DNA of 35,559 nt from CAKAHY01 sp963522175 (GTDB lineage Bacteria; Bacillota; Clostridia; Lachnospirales; Lachnospiraceae). Below are positions 9,249 through 17,241 of the stretch, piece by piece. The notes under the pieces were generated by a model. That model saw nothing but the letters and a program-made list of their open reading frames with translations, was not told where the DNA came from and made no database searches. A program made the translations under genes and the position numbers. Every line of letters begins with the position of its first letter. The stretch's first letter is position 1. The stretch covers positions 1-35,559 of the forward strand of contig CAUQXC010000014.1 in assembly GCA_963522175.1 (NCBI GenBank), given 5' to 3'.

Positions 9249-9715
9249 ATACTGCCTCTATCTATCAATGCTTGAGTTGCCTTGAGTATATCTTCTTTAT
9301 GGTCAGCCTTCATTCTGTCAAAGAACTTCTTTCCACGCATAGGTGCGCCGAAGAACTGTAATTCTCTTACAGGGCTGGACATAACCTTTGTTACGCCTTT
9401 CCTTGACCTCCATTCGCCTGCGTACGGTCCTGATTTTATCTTAAAACCCGCTGTCTTAAAGATAGGATCCACATATACAATACCCTCATGCAAGTAGTGG
9501 GCGTATGGTCCTGGTATGTCTATTTGCCCGCTGCCTACTACTGTCGCCATAGCCATCATATGCTCAAGCTCTCCACTCTGTCGTCTTGGCATATAATCGC
9601 CCATATACCTCATAACCTCGGTGTCAACAAAGGACTGCACGGTATTCTTTAATCCTAAGCCCTTATCACGCATTATTGCGTCTGTCGGCTTTATATATAA
9701 ATTTCCATCAAACAT
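9245..9715 (-). CDS. Minor capsid protein (head-tail joining)
   Basis: 156 residues with the 'Y--HEG-VYVDP' segment (YAHYLHEGIVYVDP) and 'MPRRQSGELEHMM' that mark the minor capsid 2/HK97 gp10-like family of head completion proteins. The C-terminus is basic (MRGKKFFDRMKADHKED), as in connector proteins. It is encoded between two other small head-tail proteins in the usual order. Confidence 0.75.
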   Translation of the reverse strand: MFDGNLYIKPTDAIMRDKGLGLKNTVQSFVDTEVMRYMGDYMPRRQSGELEHMMAMATVVGSGQIDIPGPYAHYLHEGIVYVDPIFKTAGFKIKSGPYAGEWRSRKGVTKVMSSPVRELQFFGAPMRGKKFFDRMKADHKEDILKATQALIDRGSI

Positions 9716-9721
9716 AAATAC

Positions 9722-10102
9722 CTACTTTCCCGTTAATTCGTAGTGCTGCACCGACTTACTTCCGTACAATCTTTCGTCTAACGATACAATTGTTAAAGTC
9801 TTGTAATTTGTCTTTAACTTCGCTGTACTTTCTGAAATAGTCATTTGTGAAGTATTATCAAACTCAAAATCAATAACGCCTTTAACCATTAGATCCTTGC
9901 CTTTTGTAAAGTTAATAACTCCTTCAAGACTGCTAAGAGGTATCATAACTACTGCCGTACAACCACCTCTTTGCCCTGTTTTAATGAATGTAGAATGTTC
10001 CACGTCTTCCCAATACACATTTTTAACTACCTGTTTTGTAAACTTTTCAAGTTTACCCTCTTTACTACATAAATACAATGTGATATCCGAATTAGTAAAC
10101 AT
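9722..10102 (-). CDS. Minor capsid/head-tail connector protein
   Basis: 126 residues, starting MFTNSDITLYLCSKEGKLEKFTKQVVKNVYWEDVE. It resembles the first small minor capsid protein of A118-like phages (a beta-rich protein with an early 'VYWE' strand and 'I-KGD-MVKG' turn). It lies between the 123-residue connector and the minor capsid 2-like gene. It probably forms part of the ring below the portal. Assignment rests on synteny and general sequence form. Confidence 0.65.
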   Translation of the reverse strand: MFTNSDITLYLCSKEGKLEKFTKQVVKNVYWEDVEHSTFIKTGQRGGCTAVVMIPLSSLEGVINFTKGKDLMVKGVIDFEFDNTSQMTISESTAKLKTNYKTLTIVSLDERLYGSKSVQHYELTGK

Positions 10103-10103
10103 A

Positions 10104-10475
10104 TTACAGCCCCCTATAGCAAAGACCCGTATTGCCTAGCCATTTGATCACAATATCATACTGTTTTGACTTAAAAGTATCTTCACTATCCGCTTTGCTT
10201 GAAAAACTTACAGAGTAGGATCCTATCCGTTCAGATGTCTTATTTCCTGTATCTCTTGACTGTGTTTCATTTTCAACTATCAGTTCAGCCAATTCACAAC
10301 AACAAAATTTTACATCTTTCGGAATATCCCTCACCCCTTCAAGTCTTCCAAATGTGTATAAGTCTATTATCTTACTCGCATTTCTCGCATAGTAGTTGAA
10401 TCCGGCACTAATGGTCGGATTCCTACCCTGCAAATATTCCCTTGTATAAAAATCATTATCTGCATACATTTCCAT
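10104..10475 (-). CDS. Head-tail connector protein
   Basis: 123 residues beginning MEMYADNDFYTREYLQGRNPTI. A helical pattern with 'DIPKDVKFCCCELAELI' in the middle fits the gp6/gp15-like helical adaptor that docks onto the portal. A triple cysteine (CCC) is unusual. It is encoded directly after a 47-residue coiled-coil gene, with AGGAGCAAGG as ribosome site. Confidence 0.7.
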   Translation of the reverse strand: MEMYADNDFYTREYLQGRNPTISAGFNYYARNASKIIDLYTFGRLEGVRDIPKDVKFCCCELAELIVENETQSRDTGNKTSERIGSYSVSFSSKADSEDTFKSKQYDIVIKWLGNTGLCYRGL

Positions 10476-10488
10476 CAGTGCCTTGCTC

Positions 10489-10632
10489 CTATTCTTTTGC
10501 TTTCTTTGCCTTTGCTATTTCTGCTTTTAAAGCTTCGTTCTCAGCCTTCAAGGCTTCGTTCTCCGCTCTTAAAGTCTCAATAATATCCTCAGCCTTCGCC
10601 TCTGTGCTTACGCCCATTCCGACTTCTCTCAT
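10489..10632 (-). CDS. Short coiled-coil protein between capsid and connector
   Basis: A 47-codon frame runs from ATG 10632 to TAG 10489, with AGGAGCAGGA directly before the ATG. The protein contains two copies of AENEALK (a perfect leucine/asparagine heptad pair) followed by a lysine-rich tail. This would form a short coiled coil with a basic end. It sits exactly between the capsid and connector stop/start sites with no spare space, so it is likely translated. Its function is unknown; possible roles are head decoration or assembly. Confidence 0.6.
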   Translation of the reverse strand: MREVGMGVSTEAKAEDIIETLRAENEALKAENEALKAEIAKAKKAKE

Positions 10633-10645
10633 TCCTGCTCCTTTC

Positions 10646-11518
10646 TTATGCCTTATGGCTCAAATAAATACCTGCAACCTTATTCTTGTATGCGTCTACA
10701 AGACCATACTTGCGATACTTAGAGATGTAAGCGTCCGAATCTGGGTTGTTTTCCGGAACTATAATGTTTGAAGCAATATGCTTATCAAACTTAATAATTG
10801 CGGGCTTATGAACAATCATAAAGTTGATATCCTTACCGCTTGCAGCCTTCTTATAATGCCCAAGCTCCTCACCTGAACTCTTTCCGTCAAGCAACTCTAT
10901 AGCCGTATAGAATCTTGACTGTGGTACAGATTTCTTAAGCATAAATGTATCAAGTATCTCTCTTGACTTTGTAGTGTCAAGGGACATAACACTGTTTAAC
11001 AATGTTGGAGTTGCGTACAAAATTCTGTTATCGAGTGGCACCTCATCCTCATCCATCTTGTTCTTTGCCTCAATAAGTGCAGACAAGAAATCAGATGCAT
11101 TTGCGTATGATGTCGGTGTCGCCTTTGAAATTTCTGTAAGGCCCGCAAGAGTTGCAAATACAAATGCGTCAGCCTCAGGTGCCACCTTATCTCTCTGAAG
11201 TGTTGCCCCTGCTGCCCCAAAAGCAATGTTAAAGGTTTCCTGATCATCCATCGTATCGACAGATATCTTTGTACCTCGGTCATAGTTAAATGTTGCTGTC
11301 TTCCAAACAACATTTACAGCTCCGTTTGTATATCCGCTGTTTCTGTCATAATCCCCTAAGCCGGATACGGAAATCTGTGGATATAAAATTTCCTTTGCGT
11401 TAGCTCCGGCTCTCATCATTCGCGGATCACTTGTCAGATCCGCTGTGGCAGATGCATTCTTGTAGACCTCATCAAGTAGGTCTGTATAGTTCTTTGCTAA
11501 TGTAATATTATTTGGCAT
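10646..11518 (-). CDS. Major capsid protein
   Basis: 290 residues starting MPNNITLAKNYTDLLDEVYKNAS. It has an E-loop-like early region ('YPQISVSGLGDYDRNSG') and 'IILYATPT-LNSVMS'-type later strands expected of small HK97-fold capsid proteins. It lies directly after the scaffold gene and before connectors, the usual order. It is made in high copy and forms the icosahedral shell. No protease gene is present nearby, which fits phages that use a removable GP20-type scaffold. Confidence 0.88.
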   Translation of the reverse strand: MPNNITLAKNYTDLLDEVYKNASATADLTSDPRMMRAGANAKEILYPQISVSGLGDYDRNSGYTNGAVNVVWKTATFNYDRGTKISVDTMDDQETFNIAFGAAGATLQRDKVAPEADAFVFATLAGLTEISKATPTSYANASDFLSALIEAKNKMDEDEVPLDNRILYATPTLLNSVMSLDTTKSREILDTFMLKKSVPQSRFYTAIELLDGKSSGEELGHYKKAASGKDINFMIVHKPAIIKFDKHIASNIIVPENNPDSDAYISKYRKYGLVDAYKNKVAGIYLSHKA

Positions 11519-11535
11519 ATTCTTTTATTCCTTTC

Positions 11536-12084
11536 TTATTTATCCGAGGTACTTAACCCCATTGCAGCCCTTAGCGACATAGTGTTTGCATCCATCCCCC
11601 CGGTACTTCCACCTGTCGGTGCAGTAGGATTATGGATAGGCTCGTTACTACCAAACAGATACGAATTCTCTTTTTGACAGGCTTCAAGAGCTGTCTTAAT
11701 ATCAGTGCTCCTGTCCTTGCTTGCCTTTAATGCTTCAATATCAAGTAAGGCCTTGACAGCCTTAGCACTCTTTCCGCCTGCTGCATTGATAGCAGCCTCA
11801 AGGGTAGAATCAAATTGCATATCCGCAATCTTGCCTTCATATTCGGCTTTGGAATCTTCATACTTCTTTTTGTAATCTTCAACCTGTGCTTTTACCTGAT
11901 CATAGTCCTTAAAGCTTTCAATAGTTGTATTAGCCTCCTGCAACTGTGTCTTCACCTGCTCAAGCTCCGCTTTAATCTGAGTTGCTTCACTCTTTGCGGC
12001 TTCGATATCATTGCCGTTCTCAGCCATAATGCTATCAATCTGCTCTTTTGTAAGTCCCATATCTTCCAAAAACTTTCTTTTCAT
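11536..12084 (-). CDS. Phage scaffolding protein, GP20 family
   Basis: 182 residues: MKRKFLEDMGLTKEQIDSIM, then a long charged coiled coil (about 25-90), 'AAGGKSAKAVKALLDIEALK' (about 100-120) and a flexible proline/glycine tail. This is the standard plan of the GP20 scaffold family, which guides capsid assembly and leaves before DNA packaging. The AAAGGAG ribosome site lies before the ATG. Its position directly before the capsid gene supports the call. Confidence 0.92.
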   Translation of the reverse strand: MKRKFLEDMGLTKEQIDSIMAENGNDIEAAKSEATQIKAELEQVKTQLQEANTTIESFKDYDQVKAQVEDYKKKYEDSKAEYEGKIADMQFDSTLEAAINAAGGKSAKAVKALLDIEALKASKDRSTDIKTALEACQKENSYLFGSNEPIHNPTAPTGGSTGGMDANTMSLRAAMGLSTSDK

Positions 12085-12166
12085 GTTGCTCCTTTCACTA
12101 CGCTTTTTACGGGTTCGCTCCCATGTGCTGACTGTTTTACGCCTAATCTACCGGCAAAATTGTATT

Positions 12167-12188
12167 AAAAAAGCACATTAAAGTGCTT
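12167..12188 (-). terminator. Terminator downstream of the minor capsid/toxin gene
   Basis: On the minus strand AAGCAC/GTGCTT with a 6-base loop is followed by TTTTTT. It separates the terminase-portal-minor capsid block from the scaffold-capsid block, so the capsid genes may need read-through or their own promoter. I see no convincing promoter in the remaining 80 bases. Confidence 0.7.
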
Positions 12189-12214
12189 GATTTTAATTTA
12201 AAATATGCTATAAT
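12187..12214 (+). promoter_or_regulatory. Extended -10 promoter facing the 3' end of the minor capsid gene
   Basis: Plus strand: TTGATT (12187-12192), 16 bases, then TGC-TATAAT with TATAAT at 12209-12214. The extended TGn and a perfect -10 make this a strong candidate. It points away from any plus-strand gene and would start an RNA near 12221. Confidence 0.65.
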
Positions 12215-12220
12215 TTAAAT

Positions 12221-12291
12221 AGATATCTAGTTAGCGGGAGTTCTACGTGACCCACAGGGGTTGCGTGTAACTTCCGCTAACTTATTTTCTT
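12221..12291 (+). ncRNA. Candidate small hairpin RNA convergent with the toxin-tailed gene
   Basis: Downstream of the promoter, 12229-12242 and 12269-12282 form a 14-bp stem (one G-U) that includes the stop codon of the opposing gene. It is continued by ACG/CGU, UG/UG and ACCC/GGGU pairs around an ACAG loop, and then UUAUUUUCUU. The result is a roughly 70-nucleotide RNA that is nearly one long hairpin with an intrinsic-terminator tail. It is complementary to the end of the minor capsid/toxin mRNA. I do not recognise an RNA family. The hairpin could instead serve only as a terminator. Confidence 0.5.
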
Positions 12292-13992
12292 AAATACGCT
12301 TAATATCTCTCCATCTTTTAGTATTATCAGAGAATTAACAAAACTTGTATTGGGTTTAGTAAATACATCCATTACTTGGGCATAGATGAAGGAAATACCT
12401 TTTTTATAATTAGATACGTCTATTATAAAGTTGTCGGCCTGTTCCTCCTTCTTATGTATCGCATTTCTTATGGCATTATCGCTTTCCCCGTTTAGTTCTT
12501 TCAGATCCCATCTTTTGCCATCTATCAAATAGTCCGGCGTACTAACTTTTAAGTATTTACCTTTTATAACAGGCACCATCGCCACATCTTTTCCGTATTT
12601 TTGTGCCAATAATTCTCCGACATTTTTTTCTTTTACACTATACTCAAGTTTCACATTTATTCCGTCCACCTTGTATACGCTGTCTTTATCTTTCCACTCC
12701 TGTAAATCTTTTATTTCCTTGGCTTGGGACTTATCAACAACCTTCCATTCAGATGTTATATCCTTATACTTCAAATTTTCTTTTTGCTTATCTGTATCCT
12801 CAGCATCTTTAGGATTGTTATCACTTATTCTAACTCTCAATCTCTCCAGTTGTTGCGGTAATCCCGTAGCCTTAGAAAATTCCGCATATAAAGCTTTAAC
12901 AGATTGTAATTTACTTTGCTTTGCGATAAGCACATCTTTATCTACTTCCGCACGACTAAGCAACATTACATCCTGTTTTAACTTCCTGATGGTTCGCTCT
13001 AATTTTCTTTGATACTGTAAAGCATCATAAACAGTGTACGCTTTGCCGTTGAACTCCTTAGGCGTATTCTCTTTTTCATTCTGCTCCTTTAACCACTCAT
13101 CTGTATACTTTCGCTTTGATACGCCTTTAATAAACGGCCACTTGATGTGATAGCAGTTAATACCGGCAAAGCCTAGTATATCGCCTTCACCGCATATGGT
13201 AATCATCTCTTGCTTGGAATATACCTTGCCTTGCCATTCCTGGTGGTTTTCAATGCCCACACCCTTGTTTCTTGCCCCAGAGTGCCAATCCACTTCAAAG
13301 TAATCAGTCTCTAACTTCTTTGCGTTGCTCTCGTTGATCTGATTAGTCATCTGCGCAACTCCCGTCATCAGAGCACGCCTTGCAGCTACTTCTATGCGGT
13401 CTGTTTTACCTGAGGCATAATTTATCACCCTAAGACCGCTATTTGTCATCTCGTCAATCACAGAGTCTATAGCTTGACTGTATGTATATGTTCCGCTGGC
13501 TATGCCTATAAGGCTTTTATCAAGTGCCTTGTTAAAATAATCAGACAGAGGTGTAAATACACCTTTACCATTATCAATCAAATTAAAGCCTGTTGTTTTT
13601 GTTATATTTTCAAACGGTCGTATATTTTCTTTTGTGTGTTCGCTTGTTACTTTTACCAACTGCTTTAACCACTCATTATCTTCATACGCTGCGTATTCTC
13701 TGCTGACCTTATCAAATAAAGCCTTATGTACCTTATAATCAGCTTCAACAGCCCTATTATATATATTGTCTATATCAATGTTAGCCTGTTCAAGCTTTTC
13801 TTTTAATAGATTCTTTATGCTTGAGTTATTGCGATCTAATACCGTAAGTCTATCAAGCATGTGTTTCCCTGCCGGGTTTATTTCATGTGCCTTTTTAATT
13901 CGATCTACCACTTCACCCATAACTTCAAGCTCAAGCTTTGATATAGTTTTCTCAAGCGGTTTAGGCAGCTTTTCCATCTCCTGTGGTGTCAT
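12277..13992 (-). CDS. Minor capsid (MuF-like) protein with CdiA-type nuclease toxin C-terminus
   Basis: 571 residues. The N-terminal 300 are a phage minor capsid 2/MuF-type head protein, seen in 'VDWHSGARN', 'H--WQGKVYS' and 'GEGDILGFAGINCYH' (about 230-285). A charged helical linker follows (about 310-405). The last 165 residues form a separate domain with 'ELLAQKYGKDVAMVP' and 'PDYLIDGKRWDLKE' (about 486-499) then 'QADNFIID'. This is the PD-(D/E)xK-like pattern of CdiA C-terminal RNases of contact-dependent inhibition. MuF-toxin fusions are known polymorphic toxins thought to be carried in virions. No immunity protein gene follows; only a hairpin RNA does. Confidence 0.85.
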   Translation of the reverse strand: MTPQEMEKLPKPLEKTISKLELEVMGEVVDRIKKAHEINPAGKHMLDRLTVLDRNNSSIKNLLKEKLEQANIDIDNIYNRAVEADYKVHKALFDKVSREYAAYEDNEWLKQLVKVTSEHTKENIRPFENITKTTGFNLIDNGKGVFTPLSDYFNKALDKSLIGIASGTYTYSQAIDSVIDEMTNSGLRVINYASGKTDRIEVAARRALMTGVAQMTNQINESNAKKLETDYFEVDWHSGARNKGVGIENHQEWQGKVYSKQEMITICGEGDILGFAGINCYHIKWPFIKGVSKRKYTDEWLKEQNEKENTPKEFNGKAYTVYDALQYQRKLERTIRKLKQDVMLLSRAEVDKDVLIAKQSKLQSVKALYAEFSKATGLPQQLERLRVRISDNNPKDAEDTDKQKENLKYKDITSEWKVVDKSQAKEIKDLQEWKDKDSVYKVDGINVKLEYSVKEKNVGELLAQKYGKDVAMVPVIKGKYLKVSTPDYLIDGKRWDLKELNGESDNAIRNAIHKKEEQADNFIIDVSNYKKGISFIYAQVMDVFTKPNTSFVNSLIILKDGEILSVFKKIS

Positions 13993-13996
13993 TTGC

Positions 13997-15367
13997 TTAC
14001 TCCTCAGTTAGTACCGGCTCAGGCAAGTTCTTTTTAGCCTCTGCCTCTGTCTCTCCATACCACTTACAGCGATATTCAATTAAGGACATAACCCCCATAG
14101 CCACATCCTGCCTATCTTGCTGCCTCTCTGTCTCTTCGTCTACAAGAACGGAATCTTTGAAAGTGCATACAAATTCATATCCTGTTTTTGTAAGTCCGTT
14201 ATAAAATGCCAGAGCATATACTAAATCCTCTAAACAGTCCTTTAAGTTTGACTGTATCGCCTTTACCCTGTTAAACTTACGCTTCTTTGCAATCTTCGCT
14301 TCTGTGGCTGTCTTATCCACATTGCTGACATCTGACAAATCTCCGTAAGCTAAACAAGAATTAAACTCTATTCTTCTAAGATATGCGTTCAAACCGTTTA
14401 TAATATTACTGTCCCTAATATCAGGACTGTACTCCTGGTATATATCATCTCCGTTGCCCTTAGATAGGTTTAACGCCCTATATAACCTTTCAGACAGTTT
14501 AGGCATCTTAAAGGTTCTATCACCGTCTTTTCCTATAATCGGCGCGGCCTGCAATGCTGTAATATCCACATGTACAGCCCTCTCGCCGCTTTCAAACTCC
14601 CAATCAAGTCTTGCAAATTGTGTGTCGGTCATCTTTATGAGATTTATGGAAGTATCAAATACTGATATTCCACAAGGTGAGTTATCTACTGTATTCTTTA
14701 TGGGATTTCGATAATATCCAAAGTCAGGTTTTTCCACTCCGGTATAAAACACATCTTCAGGAAGGTTTGCCCACTCTTCTATATCCGTCAAAACGATAGA
14801 AGAACCGATACTGTTACCGTCTGAAGATTTATACGCTTTGTTCTGTATCCTTAGAGTCTTGTCTTCTTTCCATTCGTGGTATTCAAGTCTTATATAAAAA
14901 GTACTTTCGCCTACTCTCTTAACCTGTATAAACACAACACTTGTAAGCCTATCCTTTGCATTAAATGCAAGCGGTATAAATCTGTCTGCTGTTATATACT
15001 CAACCGCATCACCGCCCAAAGGTTTTATACAAAAGGATCCTAATCCAAGCCCAAGCTGTAAGTTTTCGTTTAATGATCTAATAGATTCCTGAAATATCGC
15101 ATCTACCTGTTCATTTGATACGCTTGCCTCCATCTCATTTAGGCATACATTAGCGAACTCTGTACAAATACCTTGTTCTATCATCAAAGAACTTACTTTA
15201 TTATCAATCCAAGAAGCGTGACCGTTGTACATTGCGTTCCATGATTCTATTTTGTTTATCATAGCTTGACTGATAGCTATATCTTGCCCTATCACCTGTT
15301 TTATTGTCTTTGCCGGAAACACTTTTTTAATCACCCCTCTTATCATTTCTATCAATCTACTAAACAT
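13997..15367 (-). CDS. Phage portal protein (SPP1 type)
   Basis: 456 residues from the ATG at 15367, one base after the terminase stop codon; a start at 15406 would overlap the terminase by 38 bases and has no ribosome site. The length, the N-terminal 'MFSRLIEMIRGVIKKVFP' and the long C-terminal helix ending in acidic residues fit SPP1-like portals. It forms the dodecameric ring for DNA entry and binds terminase. It lies in the standard order terminase-portal-MuF. Confidence 0.88.
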   Translation of the reverse strand: MFSRLIEMIRGVIKKVFPAKTIKQVIGQDIAISQAMINKIESWNAMYNGHASWIDNKVSSLMIEQGICTEFANVCLNEMEASVSNEQVDAIFQESIRSLNENLQLGLGLGSFCIKPLGGDAVEYITADRFIPLAFNAKDRLTSVVFIQVKRVGESTFYIRLEYHEWKEDKTLRIQNKAYKSSDGNSIGSSIVLTDIEEWANLPEDVFYTGVEKPDFGYYRNPIKNTVDNSPCGISVFDTSINLIKMTDTQFARLDWEFESGERAVHVDITALQAAPIIGKDGDRTFKMPKLSERLYRALNLSKGNGDDIYQEYSPDIRDSNIINGLNAYLRRIEFNSCLAYGDLSDVSNVDKTATEAKIAKKRKFNRVKAIQSNLKDCLEDLVYALAFYNGLTKTGYEFVCTFKDSVLVDEETERQQDRQDVAMGVMSLIEYRCKWYGETEAEAKKNLPEPVLTEE

Positions 15368-15368
15368 C

Positions 15369-16964
15369 TTACTGCCCTTTTTTCTTCCAGATTCGGTTAG
15401 TCGCATATCTTACAGCATCTATACAGTGATCGTTACCGTCAGGATAACCACTTATTACATTATCTTCTTTATCTCTCTCATACTCATAATCTAAGAACTC
15501 CTGTGCCGCCTCCGGACATCTGATATTATCAATTATTATCTCTTTTAGAGATTGTAACCATTTGTATGAGTACTCTCTACTACCCGGACCTTTTTCCGCT
15601 GCTCTTGCAAGTAGTCCATAAGCTTTATAATCGCCTATAGATTTATTCTCCGCACTATCACAAGTTATTATGTCATTACCTGTAATACCTAAGCTTATAA
15701 GTGTATTCGCTGTCTGTTCGTTGCTCTGCTTGTTGCAAGTATATTCTTGCCAAATATATAGTTTATGCTGTGCAGGCTCATAATGAACACGCACAAAAGC
15801 ATATAGATCCGGATACCAGCCCCAGTCGACCCCGTTAAGAATGTGGTCAAATTCTGCTATTTCCTCGTCTGTTATCTGCCTTATAACCACATTGTCAAAT
15901 ACCGAACCGCCTGCACCGTTGGCAACCCCCATATATTCGTTGTCATAAGCGTCCGGATTAGTTTCTTTTAAAAACTCCGCTTCTTCAAGAAACGGTTTGC
16001 CCAGCCACTTAGCCGGTACTTGTAAGTAGTTGCTTTCTATCACTGTTCTTGACTCCTTTGGTACCTTGATGTACTTATTTGCCCAGTTGTTGGATGTTTT
16101 CGGCGGGTTAAAGGACTTAAATATATAAGCAATATCACCACCACGGATAACGGACTGTTCTATTTTTCTTACTGACTCAGGTCCTGCGAACTGATCAAGC
16201 TCCTCGAGCCATAAAATACCGATGTATCCAAACGGCACCTTTATAGATTTAATCTTACCTGGATCATCTGCACCTCTGAAATATATCTTCTGTCCTGTGG
16301 ACTTTCGTGTTATCTCCATAGGACTCACAGTAGCATGAAACTCTTCTGTAAGGTCTAAAGCGTCTATAGCCCACATAATCTGTTGGTATACCGAGCCTCT
16401 AAGTGTATCCGCTACCTGCCTCATAACTACAGCGTGCATATTATCGTTTCGCATTATTAAGTCTATAACTTGCAATGACACGAAAGAGGACTTTGTTGAG
16501 CCTCTACCGCCAGGGAAAACATACTCAGTGTAATTGTGTTCGTTTATATCAAACAAGACGGGAGCAAATACGGGTGCAACCATGCTTGCAGGTATTCCCG
16601 TGTATTTTGTTCCTTGTATGCTTGTATCTTCAGGTTTTAACTTTTCTGTTTGTGCCTTTATCTGCTCAACTCTTGCCTTTTGCTCTTTAACATCTAAAGC
16701 AGTCTTATTTTGCCCCAGCAAGTCCCTAACTTCCTTAAAAGCAGATACCGCATTCTTATTGTCCGGATCAGCCGCAATATCTATCAATGACTTTACCATC
16801 ATTTCTGAAATATCGCCCGTAATCATGCCCTCGGCAATCTTTCGCAAGTCCGCTTTTCTTCGTCTTGCAACTCCCGAAGCCTTCCCGCCGCTTTTTGCAA
16901 TCTCTCTTTGTTCGGTCTCTGTTCGCTCATTAAACGGTATTAAGTTATCCTGCCCATTTGCCAC
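15369..16964 (-). CDS. terL: Terminase large subunit with small-terminase-like N-terminal extension
   Basis: 531 residues, GTG start after GAGGTGA. ATPase motifs: FPGGRGSTKSS (about 150-160, Walker A) and ILWLEELDQF (250-259, Walker B with catalytic Glu). Nuclease residues: D380 in GVDWGWYPD, D436 in CDSAEN and D512/D516 in NDHCIDAVRYA. The first 110 residues are an unusual extension with 'KSGGKASGVARRRKADLRK' and 'DPDNKNAVSAFKEVRDLLGQ', which in many phages is a separate KGG-type small protein before terL. No other small terminase gene is visible nearby, so this gene may carry both functions. Confidence 0.9.
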   Translation of the reverse strand: MANGQDNLIPFNERTETEQREIAKSGGKASGVARRRKADLRKIAEGMITGDISEMMVKSLIDIAADPDNKNAVSAFKEVRDLLGQNKTALDVKEQKARVEQIKAQTEKLKPEDTSIQGTKYTGIPASMVAPVFAPVLFDINEHNYTEYVFPGGRGSTKSSFVSLQVIDLIMRNDNMHAVVMRQVADTLRGSVYQQIMWAIDALDLTEEFHATVSPMEITRKSTGQKIYFRGADDPGKIKSIKVPFGYIGILWLEELDQFAGPESVRKIEQSVIRGGDIAYIFKSFNPPKTSNNWANKYIKVPKESRTVIESNYLQVPAKWLGKPFLEEAEFLKETNPDAYDNEYMGVANGAGGSVFDNVVIRQITDEEIAEFDHILNGVDWGWYPDLYAFVRVHYEPAQHKLYIWQEYTCNKQSNEQTANTLISLGITGNDIITCDSAENKSIGDYKAYGLLARAAEKGPGSREYSYKWLQSLKEIIIDNIRCPEAAQEFLDYEYERDKEDNVISGYPDGNDHCIDAVRYATNRIWKKKGQ

Positions 16965-16999
16965 TCACCTCACCTTCCCATCCGTCTATATTTGGCAAC

Positions 17000-17024
17000 A
17001 AAAAAGAAGGTCTGTGCCTCCTTC
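17000..17024 (-). terminator. Second terminator upstream of terminase
   Basis: Minus strand GAAGG/CCTTC with a 9-base loop, followed by TTTTTT. It lies 36 bases before the terminase start, in tandem with the terminator at 17157-17187. Confidence 0.55.
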
Positions 17025-17138
17025 ATCTAAATTTATCTTGATACGAACCGATAGCAACGATATTGTCCTTATCCCTGTCTATCCAATCAGGTACATTCCC
17101 ATATTTTTATAACTTTTGCAATCATCTTCTTTTTTCAT
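17023..17138 (-). pseudogene. Possible frameshifted micro-gene between the regulator and terminase
   Basis: A GAGGAGT site precedes ATG 17138 and a 19-codon frame ending at 17079. An open stretch in another phase continues to TGA 17025-17023 and encodes 'NVPDWIDRDKDNIVAIGSYQ', which looks protein-like. One added base near 'ATGGGAATG' would join them into a protein of about 38 residues. This may be a decayed small phage gene or chance. The spacing from GAGGAG to ATG is short. Confidence 0.25.
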
Positions 17139-17156
17139 ACTCCTCTTTATTGCATT

Positions 17157-17187
17157 AAAAAGGGACAGCCAAGCCCCTGACTGCCCC
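17157..17187 (-). terminator. Terminator at the end of the early/middle operon
   Basis: Minus strand GGGGCAGUC/GGCUGUCCC, 9 paired bases with two G-U pairs, loop AGGGGCUU, followed by TTTTT. It lies 55 bases after the stop of the DUF1492 regulator and separates the early genes from the terminase-led late genes. Confidence 0.8.
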
Positions 17188-17241
17188 AAAATAAAATAGG
17201 AGGAAATCATGTCAAAAGTAAAAGCAACCTACTTTTTTCAT

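Noticed and set aside
13997..15406. Portal start at 15406
   Set aside because: It would overlap the terminase by 38 bases without a ribosome site; ATG 15367 follows the terminase stop directly.
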